DNA of 6,287 nt, from NCBI GenBank assembly GCA_002722645.1, contig PBML01000025.1, positions 82,819 to 89,105 on the forward strand, in the 5' to 3' direction. The notes below the pieces were generated by a model. That model saw only the letters and a list, made by a program, of their open reading frames with translations, made no database searches and was not told the origin of the DNA. A program made the position numbers and the translations under genes. This DNA comes from Acidobacteriota bacterium. Its GTDB lineage: Bacteria; Acidobacteriota; UBA890. Shown piece by piece: positions 1-5,492 of this stretch. Within the stretch, counting starts at the first letter, position 1. Every line of letters begins with the position of its first letter.

Positions 1-2180
1 GTACCTACAAACAGCAGGTTCCGATTGCGATGATCCTCACGCACGACGTTGATCGGCTCAGCCGGTAGGTTGGCCGAGATATCGGTCCAGGTCTCGCCGT
101 AGTCCGTCGTCTTGTAAATGAATGGGCGAAAGTCGTCACGCCGGTAGCCGGTGAACGTCACGTAGGCGGTAGCGGGGTCGTGGTGAGATGGCTCTACCCG
201 GCTCACCCAATAGCCAGGGTTGCCGGTAATGTTCCCGTTAACCTGCATCCAGTTAGCGCCGGTGTCCTTACTAACCCAAACGTTGCCATCGTCGGTGCCA
301 GCCCACAGCAAGCCGGCGACCAGTGTGGACTCGTCAAGTGAAACGATGGTGCAGTATTGGATGTTTCCGAGTCCCTGGATCTTCGCCGAATCGTTGGTCG
401 TCAGATCAGGACTGATCTCGGTCCAATTCTCACCACGATGCGTTGAGCGTAAAACCACGTTGCCAGCGTGGTAAATGACGTTAGGGTCATGTGGCGAGAT
501 GACGATCGGTGCGTTCCAGTTCCAGCGCAGTTGTTCTTCTCCCTGCGGGCGGTTGTAGCGTAAGTTACTGGAGCGCTCGTTGGTCAGGAGATCAAGCCGG
601 CCAAACCCGCCCGCGAATTGCGATTCGTTGTACAGGTAACGGTTTTCAGCAACCACGTTGTACATGCCGTCGCCGCCACCAATACGTTCCCAGTCCTCGA
701 ATGAAATGCTGCCCACACGCGACGAAGGGCCACGTTTGGAGCCGTTGTCCTGGATACCGCCGTACACGTTGTACGGGTAAGCCTCGTCGATGCCGATGGA
801 ATAGAACTGCGCCAACGGTAGGTTGTCGGCGTGGTACCAGTTCTGGCCACCATCGCGGCTGATGCCGATACCGTGGTCATAGCCGAGAACCATGTAGCGT
901 GAATTGTTCGGGTCAATTGCCACCGCGTGGTCGTCACCGCCAATTCCTTGCCAGGCTCTTACCCACTCGCGCCCACCATCTATCGACCTTTGCGAACCAG
1001 ACGACAGCATGAACAAATTATCTGCGTTGTTCGGATCAGCGATGATTCGCCCATAGTAGTAGGGTGGGCCGCCGCCAACGTTGCGATCCGGCGACGAGAC
1101 AGCTTCCCAGGTGGCACCACCGTCACTGCTACGCCAGATGCGGTCGTTGTTGCCGCGTCCCGGTGATGGCGCACCATTGAGCAGCGCCTGATAGACCTCG
1201 TCTTCGGAGACACCGTCGACGTTAACGTCTTCGATAACAGCGAACACCGTTTCCGGTGCAGCTTTTGAAACTGCTAAACCTATGCGGCCGAGCATCCCCA
1301 TCGGCAACCCACCCCCCAACATTGTCCAGTTGGCTCCGGCGTCGACACTCTTGTAGATTCGGCTGCCAGGACCACCTGGGTTGAATGTCCACGGCTTGCG
1401 GACCTTGTCATAGGTCGCGGCATACAGTGTGTCGAAGTTTTCAGGGTGCATCACGACTTCAACCACGCCAACATGGCGGGTAGTTTCATTCTCGAAACGT
1501 CCGGTGGTTTCGATGATGTCGGTCAGGATCAGTTCCCAACTTTGACCACCGTCCATTGTCTTGTAGAGACCGCGCTCGGGGTTGTCGCTGTAGAGGTGGC
1601 CGAGAACTGCCACGTAGACGACGTCGGGATTAGTTGGGTGCACGACGATACGACCGATGTGACCCGAATCCGGCAGGCCCATGTGCTTCCAGGTTTCGCC
1701 AGCATCAGTACTTTTGTAAATACCGTTGCCCCAGTAAGAGCTACGTGAGTTGTTGGCTTCGCCGGTACCCACCCACACCGTGTCGGGCGCCGAAGGTGCA
1801 ATCGCAACCTCTCCGATCGAGAAAACGTCATCGACGTGGAAAATCGACTCGAAATTGATGCCGTCTGCTGTCTTCCAGAGCCCCCCGGAAGCAGTGGCAG
1901 CGTAGAAGGTGCTGGTATCGCGCGGATCTAAGGCAATCGAAACAAAACGACCCGACTGGCGGGTCGGACCGATGTCGCGATAGTGGACATCAGCGAAGAT
2001 GGCCTCAAGATCCGGCGCTTGGGCGGCCGCCGCTTTTACACCGCTATGAGATGCACCGGTAACACTGTCGGTGTCTCGCTGAGGCACCGTAGTCCCACCA
2101 GCAGCGCCGACGTTAGCAGCGAGAGTGACAACTAGGCCGAGCACAAACGTGCCCTGAGAAAGCTTGGAATTTAAAAGCAT
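1..2180 (-). CDS. Secreted BNR/Asp-box repeat beta-propeller protein (sortilin/VPS10-like), 3' end outside window
   Basis: The frame is open without interruption for 726 codons from the ATG at 2180 to the left edge, so the C terminus is missing. Residues 1-27 look like a Sec signal peptide: one Lys, a hydrophobic stretch at about 11-22, and a small-residue cleavage region near 23-27. Nine Asp-box motifs (S/T-x-D-x-G-x-x-W) follow: STDAGETW 157, TMDGGQSW 208, SVDAGANW 278, SSDGGATW 351, SIDGGREW 399, SRDGGQNW 441, a degenerate STHRGENW 579, SKDTGANW 637 and TTDYGETW 691. They alternate with strands of the type IVVHPTNPDVVYVA (178-191). This is the pattern of the long exported proteins annotated as glycosyl hydrolase BNR repeat or VPS10 domain protein, from memory about 1,000 residues long. 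No catalytic residues can be assigned, so hydrolase activity is not supported; binding or scaffolding outside the cytoplasm is equally possible. Family assignment is firm, function unknown. Confidence 0.9.
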   Translation of the reverse strand, partial: MLLNSKLSQGTFVLGLVVTLAANVGAAGGTTVPQRDTDSVTGASHSGVKAAAAQAPDLEAIFADVHYRDIGPTRQSGRFVSIALDPRDTSTFYAATASGGLWKTADGINFESIFHVDDVFSIGEVAIAPSAPDTVWVGTGEANNSRSSYWGNGIYKSTDAGETWKHMGLPDSGHIGRIVVHPTNPDVVYVAVLGHLYSDNPERGLYKTMDGGQSWELILTDIIETTGRFENETTRHVGVVEVVMHPENFDTLYAATYDKVRKPWTFNPGGPGSRIYKSVDAGANWTMLGGGLPMGMLGRIGLAVSKAAPETVFAVIEDVNVDGVSEDEVYQALLNGAPSPGRGNNDRIWRSSDGGATWEAVSSPDRNVGGGPPYYYGRIIADPNNADNLFMLSSGSQRSIDGGREWVRAWQGIGGDDHAVAIDPNNSRYMVLGYDHGIGISRDGGQNWYHADNLPLAQFYSIGIDEAYPYNVYGGIQDNGSKRGPSSRVGSISFEDWERIGGGDGMYNVVAENRYLYNESQFAGGFGRLDLLTNERSSNLRYNRPQGEEQLRWNWNAPIVISPHDPNVIYHAGNVVLRSTHRGENWTEISPDLTTNDSAKIQGLGNIQYCTIVSLDESTLVAGLLWAGTDDGNVWVSKDTGANWMQVNGNITGNPGYWVSRVEPSHHDPATAYVTFTGYRRDDFRPFIYKTTDYGETWTDISANLPAEPINVVREDHRNRNLLFVG

Positions 2181-2187
2181 GTTAGAT

Positions 2188-2193
2188 CCCTCC
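2188..2193 (-). promoter_or_regulatory. Ribosome binding site of the BNR-repeat gene
   Basis: GGAGGG on the minus strand lies 7 bases before the ATG at 2180, an almost ideal Shine-Dalgarno arrangement. A second in-frame ATG at 2195 would add MEGSN, but it overlaps this site and has no comparable site of its own. The start at 2180 is therefore preferred, and it also places the hydrophobic signal segment closer to the N terminus. Confidence 0.75.
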
Positions 2194-2250
2194 ATGATGC
2201 GGGACGCTCTGGGCCGGTTAGGCATGTCGAAAGAACTGGAAACGTACCGC

Positions 2251-2277
2251 AGTTCAAATTTGTACCGTCCCTGAACT
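2251..2277. promoter_or_regulatory. Inverted repeat overlapping the candidate -10 box
   Basis: AGTTCA (2251-2256) and TGAACT (2272-2277) form perfect 6-bp arms whose centres lie 21 bp apart, about two helical turns, as in operators bound by dimers. The right arm overlaps the proposed -10 box at 2275-2280. A further GAACT lies at 2233-2237, so the half-site occurs three times within 45 bp. Six-base arms can arise by chance, and no known regulator motif was recognised. Confidence 0.25.
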
Positions 2278-2303
2278 TTATGAGGACTCCGTCCACCTGA
2301 CAA
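2275..2303 (-). promoter_or_regulatory. Candidate sigma70-type promoter of the BNR-repeat gene
   Basis: On the minus strand, TTGTCA (2298-2303, 5 of 6 to the -35 consensus) is followed after exactly 17 bases by TAAAGT (2275-2280, 4 of 6 to the -10 consensus). Transcription would start near 2268, giving a leader of roughly 90 bases. The match was found by eye; the -10 box is only fair, and other weak pairs exist in this AT-richer region. Confidence 0.35.
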
Positions 2304-2341
2304 CGGCCCACGATGGACAAGATGCGAGTTTTACATCTTTA

Positions 2342-2351
2342 ACAACGTTGT
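2342..2351. promoter_or_regulatory. Perfect 10-bp palindrome in the divergent region
   Basis: ACAACGTTGT is exactly self-complementary and lies between the minus-strand BNR gene and the plus-strand small ORF, upstream of both. This is where a shared operator would be expected. No regulator family is assigned, and a single 10-bp palindrome in a 290-base gap is weak evidence. Confidence 0.2.
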
Positions 2352-2458
2352 GGTGTACAAAACATCGCTTAATAACTCTTCACCATGCCTTACTGACTAT
2401 TTATAGCCTTTTCGGATCTCTTGCCTTTCAATTAGATGAACAACAAAACTCCCCTATT

Positions 2459-2463
2459 AAGGA
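2459..2463 (+). promoter_or_regulatory. Ribosome binding site of the small ORF
   Basis: AAGGA lies 8 bases before the ATG at 2472. It favours that start over the in-frame ATG at 2436, which directly follows a TAG stop and has no Shine-Dalgarno sequence. Confidence 0.5.
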
Positions 2464-2471
2464 AAGACAAA

Positions 2472-2591
2472 ATGAAGGCATCCACGATTCGAAAGGCTAT
2501 GGTCGAGGCAGCCGAGTTCATTGAACTCGGCGCGATCTTACTGCCCCTGTTTGTTGCGGACACGATTATGCTGTCGTACTTCCTGCCGTAA
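2472..2591 (+). CDS. Putative small single-span membrane protein, 39 aa
   Basis: I do not recognise this ORF. It starts at an ATG with a well-placed AAGGA and ends at TAA 2589-2591. The first 11 residues carry three Lys/Arg (K2, R7, K8). Residues 17-39 are largely hydrophobic (for example LGAILLPLFVADTIML), with a single Asp in the segment. This fits one membrane span with the positive N terminus on the cytoplasmic side. An in-frame ATG at 2436 would give 51 residues with a more basic N terminus. It stands alone: about 290 bases separate it from the divergent BNR gene, and the next gene is on the other strand. A chance ORF cannot be excluded at this length. The ribosome binding site, charge layout and hydrophobic block argue for a real gene, but conservation is untested. 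Confidence 0.45.
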   Translation: MKASTIRKAMVEAAEFIELGAILLPLFVADTIMLSYFLP

Positions 2592-2917
2592 ACAAACCGA
2601 AGTCTATTGCCTCCGGTGGCGCAAGGTTTGCCTTAGCTGAGCGTTAGGGTGAGTGCAGGTGTAACAAAGGAGTTTAGCGGGGCGGTCGGGGCCGATGGCT
2701 ACCTCCCGCCAGCGGTGACCCACTCAAGCGCACCGGCCCGCTTCTCTTTGTATGTCTCGACTGAAAAAGTGTGAAACAACAACGGTGCGTCAGGTGTGTC
2801 CCGGCGTCAAAGGGGGACGGCGGTCCACTAGAGTCCCCTGGCGCACCGGTAATTGTTTTCTGTCAACAACTTGGAATTCTGGAATTGAGGTTCGAGTCTA
2901 TACACCGCAAACGGGTA
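2592..2917. other. Intergenic region of 326 bases between the small ORF and the channel gene
   Basis: I see no convincing gene here. The region holds a short weak hairpin just after the small ORF (AAGG 2623-2626 with CCTT 2631-2634), a GC-rich 5-bp stem (GGCGG 2681-2685 with CCGCC 2706-2710), and the strong structured element at 2783-2848 listed separately. A direct repeat TGGAATT occurs at 2872-2878 and 2880-2886. A reading frame opening at 2752 on the plus strand runs into the antisense of the channel gene and has no family resemblance. Confidence 0.6.
2771..2848 (-). terminator. Strong stem with T-rich tail, probable terminator of the channel gene
   Basis: CGGTGCGTCAGG (2783-2794) pairs with CCTGGCGCACCG (2837-2848): 12 bp with one G-U pair. 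Read on the minus strand, the stem lies about 70 bases past the channel stop codon and is followed by TTGTTGTTTC (2782 downward), a T-rich tract. The 42-base interior can fold further, for example GGAC 2815-2818 with GTCC 2823-2826, or GGGGAC 2813-2818 with GTCCCC 2833-2838. The large loop is unusual for an intrinsic terminator, so a structured RNA or a repeat element is an alternative. On the plus strand the tail (GTAATTGTTTTC) is also somewhat T-rich, so it could act in both directions. Confidence 0.45.
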
Positions 2918-3553
2918 TCAACCTTCCGGGTTCTGCATCTTGAACACGCTCGTTGCCAACACGGCGCCAGCAAGTGGGCCGACCCAGTAATACCAAAGAT
3001 TGCTGATGTCACCTGTGCCCATAGCGACATTGGCCAAGATTGGACCAGTGCCCACGGCGGGATTAAAGGCTCCTCCCGAAATTGGGCCAACAGCGAATGC
3101 CCCAGCGGTAACAGTGAAGCCAATCGCCAACCCATAATAAGAATTCCCCTCTGTAGCCTTGGAGGTGGCGACGTTGAGAACGACGAGCATGAGGGCGAAC
3201 GTGAAGATGATCTCAGCTAACAACACTTCCACGACCCCCGCCCCGCCCCCCGGAGCCGGAGCAAACGCTTCGCCGGTCAAAAAATGAACGGCACCGCTAG
3301 CAACCAACGCCCCAGCGATCTGAGCAGCAATATACGGACCAATCTCAGACGCCCCAATCTTGCCGCGCATGAAGATACCCACCGTAACTGCGGGATTGTA
3401 GTGCGCGCCCGAAACGTGGCCACCCATGTACACCATGACCATAAGTGTCAGGCCAATTGCTAATGGCGCGAGCGGGTTACCTGACGTAGCCGCCATACCA
3501 ATCGAAAAGACGAGGAAGAACGTGCCAATGAACTCAGTAAGGTATTTCTTCAT
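2918..3553 (-). CDS. MIP-family channel (aquaporin/glycerol facilitator superfamily)
   Basis: The 211-residue protein is an inner-membrane pore with the six-helix, two-half-helix MIP layout. Hydrophobic segments lie at about 6-22, 30-43, 70-92, 109-129, 139-157 and 186-205. The two NPA boxes are at 53-55 (SGAHYNPAVT) and 164-166 (SGGAFNPAVG). The N terminus MKKYLTEFIGT is the usual start of the family, and the length is slightly below the roughly 230 residues of E. coli AqpZ. Aligning by eye on the NPA boxes, the AqpZ filter residues F43, H174, T183 and R189 correspond to Tyr42, Ala152, Gly161 and Val167. The filter therefore lacks the conserved Arg and His and should be wider and less polar. 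From memory, bacterial MIP proteins with NPAV in the second box form a recurrent subgroup, so this is probably a lineage trait. Water, glycerol, another small neutral solute or a gas are all possible substrates. It is transcribed alone, divergently from the sulfotransferase gene. Confidence 0.93.
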   Translation of the reverse strand: MKKYLTEFIGTFFLVFSIGMAATSGNPLAPLAIGLTLMVMVYMGGHVSGAHYNPAVTVGIFMRGKIGASEIGPYIAAQIAGALVASGAVHFLTGEAFAPAPGGGAGVVEVLLAEIIFTFALMLVVLNVATSKATEGNSYYGLAIGFTVTAGAFAVGPISGGAFNPAVGTGPILANVAMGTGDISNLWYYWVGPLAGAVLATSVFKMQNPEG

Positions 3554-3571
3554 GGAGGAATGTCACTCCTT
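3554..3571 (-). promoter_or_regulatory. Ribosome binding site of the channel gene, possibly in a small hairpin
   Basis: On the minus strand AAGGAG (3566-3571) precedes the ATG at 3553 by 12 bases, longer than the usual 5-9. Its GGAG (3566-3569) can pair with CTCC (3554-3557) across an 8-base loop, which could partly hide the site. Four pairs form only a weak stem, so regulation is speculative. Confidence 0.45.
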
Positions 3572-3703
3572 GTTAGCAAATACATACGGTGACTTTATGG
3601 CGCGAGTCTGTTGCACCTGGCGACAAATGTCCATCTACTCACCGGCGACTTCTCATCTCTCTCCAAAAAACACTTGAGACAAACTGCGCTGCTCGATTGT
3701 TCC

Positions 3704-3732
3704 TTGAAGACCTGGTCTGCTTCACCGACAAT
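3704..3732 (+). promoter_or_regulatory. Weak candidate promoter of the sulfotransferase gene
   Basis: TTGAAG (3704-3709) and GACAAT (3727-3732) are spaced by 17 bases, each matching 4 of 6 consensus positions, and lie 40 bases before the gene start. This is the best pair I found in the 219-base divergent gap, but it is poor. I found no convincing promoter for the channel gene on the other strand. Confidence 0.15.
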
Positions 3733-3759
3733 CCGTCTACTAACTAACGAGTTGACAAG

Positions 3760-3765
3760 AAAGGG
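3760..3765 (+). promoter_or_regulatory. Ribosome binding site of the arylsulfotransferase-family gene
   Basis: AAAGGG lies 7 bases before the ATG at 3773. The frame stays open upstream to a TTG at 3611, but the ATG at 3773 combines this site with a complete lipoprotein signal peptide directly after it, which settles the start. Confidence 0.65.
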
Positions 3766-3772
3766 CATCCTG

Positions 3773-5479
3773 ATGACAAACGCCCGTGCAATCTGGATCT
3801 TCGTCTTTCTAGCGATAGGCATTGTTGCTTGTGCTCGCGATACCGAACCTGGCGACGATACCAGCGCTGGTTCCCGGACCTCCGCTATAGAGACCATTGA
3901 CTCACGGGGTCAGACGACGCCTTTCGACGGGTACACACTTTTTCAGCCGCTACGCTCGACAAACGTTTACCTCATCGATATGGCCGGCAATCTCTCTCAC
4001 AAATGGCAGACCGAGTACAACACTGGTCAGTCTGTATACATGCTTGAGAATGGCAACCTGTTACGTGCGGCGCGCGACCCAGATCCATCCGGCCCGTATC
4101 GGGGTGGTGGCGAGGGCGGCATCATTCAGGAAATTGCATGGGACGGTGAGGTGGTCTGGGAATACAAGTTCTCAGACGAACTCAAGCGCCATCACCACGA
4201 CGTTGAGCCGATGCCCAACGGAAACGTCCTGCTGATCGCCTGGGAAAATAAGACCTACGAGGAGGCGGTACAGGCAGGCATAAATCCGGAGCGGATGAGC
4301 GACGACTACATCTGGCCGGACTTTGTGGTCGAGGTCGAACCCGTGTATCCCGATGGTGCCAACATCGTCTTGGAGTGGCACGCGTGGGACCACCTAGTCC
4401 AGGAGCTGTACCGCGATAAGGATAACTACGGCAACGTCGCCGAGCACCCCGAACTCATTGACATCAACGCTGCCCCGGCGCACCGTGCACGCCAGGAGAT
4501 CTCCACCCCTGAGTCGATAGATCAACTGCGGGCTCTTGGCTACATCGCTGGCAACGCAGCCACAGATGACCGGCCGGAGATTGGCTCCGATTGGCTACAT
4601 ACCAACTCGATCGACTACAACATCGAGCTCGACCAAATACTTCTTTCCAGCCGACATTTCTCCGAGATCTGGATCATCGACCACAGCACTACGACCGAGG
4701 AGGCCGCGGGCCATACTGGTGGCAACTCAGGCCAGGGGGGAGACCTCCTCTACCGATGGGGCAACCCTGAGGCTCATGGTGTCGGCGGGGCGGCAGACCA
4801 GAAACTATTTGTGCAGCATGACGCCCGCTGGATCGGAGAAGGGCTCCCCGGGGAAGGCAACATACTCGTGTTCAATAACGGCACGGGCCGCCCGGGGGTC
4901 GAGGAGGATTACTCCTCTGTCCTTGAACTTGCCCCTCCCATTAACCCTGATGGCAGCTACGTGACGCTGCCGGCAGAACCTACCGGGCCAACCAGCCCAG
5001 TCTGGGAGTACATCGCCCCCAACCCAGAGAGTCTTTACGCGGGGCAGCTGTCCGGGGCACAGCGCTTACCAAACGGGAACACACTGATCGCCGAAGGGAA
5101 TTCGGGCCGCATGCTTGAGGTTGGGGTCGACAATGCCATCGTCTGGGAATTCACAAACCCATACCGCGAAGACGACAGGCGCTCAAGTCAGCGAGATCCC
5201 GAGGGGATTGGCGACCCCGGGCGACGCGGAGGACGACGCGGGCCGCGCCCCGGTGATCCATCCGCTGCAGAACGAGGGAGACGGCGGGGTCCTCGGCTCG
5301 CCGATCCATCAGTACGAGAACGCGGCAACGAGCAAGGCCGCAGGGGTGCCCGTGGCGGCAGGGGTCGCGGACCTGGCGGTCGAGGCGACGGCCCACGTCC
5401 TGGCAGCATCTATCGGGCCACGCGCATGCCCCTAGATCACCCAGGATTGGTGAGTCTGGCGGGGGCCTCCTTTAAATAG
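3773..5479 (+). CDS. Arylsulfotransferase (ASST)-family lipoprotein
   Basis: The 568-residue protein starts with a lipoprotein signal: a hydrophobic stretch at 7-19 and lipobox IVAC with Cys20. Ala21 at position +2 suggests outer-membrane sorting by the enterobacterial rule. The rest resembles the ASST six-bladed propeller family (Arylsulfotran_2 type), whose characterised members move sulfate between phenolic compounds without PAPS. Landmarks are GYTLFQPLRSTNVYLID (53-69), HHHD (140-143), DWLHTNSIDYN (273-283), SSRH (292-295), QHDARW (348-353) and SGAQRLPNGNTLI (427-439). By motif and spacing, His141 or His142, His276, Arg294 and His349 match the E. coli ASST active-site residues His252, His356, Arg374 and His436; His276 to Arg294 is 18 residues in both. 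The mature protein has no cysteine besides Cys20, so it cannot form the disulfide of enterobacterial ASST. Residues 465-544 are an Arg/Gly/Pro-rich repetitive insertion before a short conserved tail. The substrate is unknown, and actual sulfotransferase activity is inferred from the family. Confidence 0.87.
   Translation: MTNARAIWIFVFLAIGIVACARDTEPGDDTSAGSRTSAIETIDSRGQTTPFDGYTLFQPLRSTNVYLIDMAGNLSHKWQTEYNTGQSVYMLENGNLLRAARDPDPSGPYRGGGEGGIIQEIAWDGEVVWEYKFSDELKRHHHDVEPMPNGNVLLIAWENKTYEEAVQAGINPERMSDDYIWPDFVVEVEPVYPDGANIVLEWHAWDHLVQELYRDKDNYGNVAEHPELIDINAAPAHRARQEISTPESIDQLRALGYIAGNAATDDRPEIGSDWLHTNSIDYNIELDQILLSSRHFSEIWIIDHSTTTEEAAGHTGGNSGQGGDLLYRWGNPEAHGVGGAADQKLFVQHDARWIGEGLPGEGNILVFNNGTGRPGVEEDYSSVLELAPPINPDGSYVTLPAEPTGPTSPVWEYIAPNPESLYAGQLSGAQRLPNGNTLIAEGNSGRMLEVGVDNAIVWEFTNPYREDDRRSSQRDPEGIGDPGRRGGRRGPRPGDPSAAERGRRRGPRLADPSVRERGNEQGRRGARGGRGRGPGGRGDGPRPGSIYRATRMPLDHPGLVSLAGASFK
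5234..5326 (+). repeat. Degenerate tandem repeat coding an Arg/Gly-rich segment
   Basis: Within the sulfotransferase gene, RRGPRPGDPSAAERG (residues 488-502, bases 5234-5278) is followed by RRGPRLADPSVRERG (504-518, bases 5282-5326). They share 11 of 15 residues with a 48-base period. A third, decayed Arg/Gly stretch follows at 523-539. The block is very GC-rich and looks like slippage or local duplication inside a disordered loop. Confidence 0.7.
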
Positions 5480-5492
5480 GAAGCTCCGCCAG
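5456..5492. terminator. GC-rich hairpin at the convergent gene junction
   Basis: CTGGCGGGG (5456-5464) pairs with CTCCGCCAG (5484-5492): 9 bp with one G-U pair, around a 19-base AT-containing loop that holds both stop codons. The position suits a bidirectional terminator. Neither side has a proper T tract, however, so intrinsic termination would be inefficient, and the left arm is also constrained as coding sequence. Confidence 0.35.

Noticed and set aside
584..1831. Reading frames of 100-119 codons on both strands across the BNR gene (minus 584-943 and 1529-1831, plus 509-862 and 1446-1748)
   Set aside because: They are shadows in other frames of the continuous 726-codon BNR coding sequence, with low-complexity Thr/Arg/Ser composition.
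2348..2375. Possible plus-strand promoter for the small ORF (TTGTGG, 16 bases, TAATAA)
   Set aside because: Each box matches only about 3 of 6 consensus positions; in an AT-rich stretch this is near chance.
2889..2898. GGTTCGAGTC resembling a tRNA T-loop
   Set aside because: The flanking bases do not form a T-stem, and no acceptor, D or anticodon arms can be drawn around it.
2752..3220. Two overlapping plus-strand reading frames opposite the channel gene
   Set aside because: They are mostly antisense to the MIP coding sequence, show no domain and have no good ribosome binding site.
3752..3757. Perfect TTGACA as a -35 box
   Set aside because: The sulfotransferase start codon begins 16 bases after the hexamer, where the -10 box would have to lie, and no suitable -10 sequence is present.
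3611..3772. In-frame 54-codon upstream extension of the sulfotransferase gene starting at a TTG
   Set aside because: It would bury the lipoprotein signal inside the protein. The ATG at 3773 has a ribosome binding site and a complete lipobox signal peptide.
5151..5409. Antisense Arg/Pro-rich reading frames opposite the C-terminal part of the sulfotransferase
   Set aside because: They arise because the GC-rich repeat block lacks stop codons in several frames; the sense frame is supported by family similarity on both sides.
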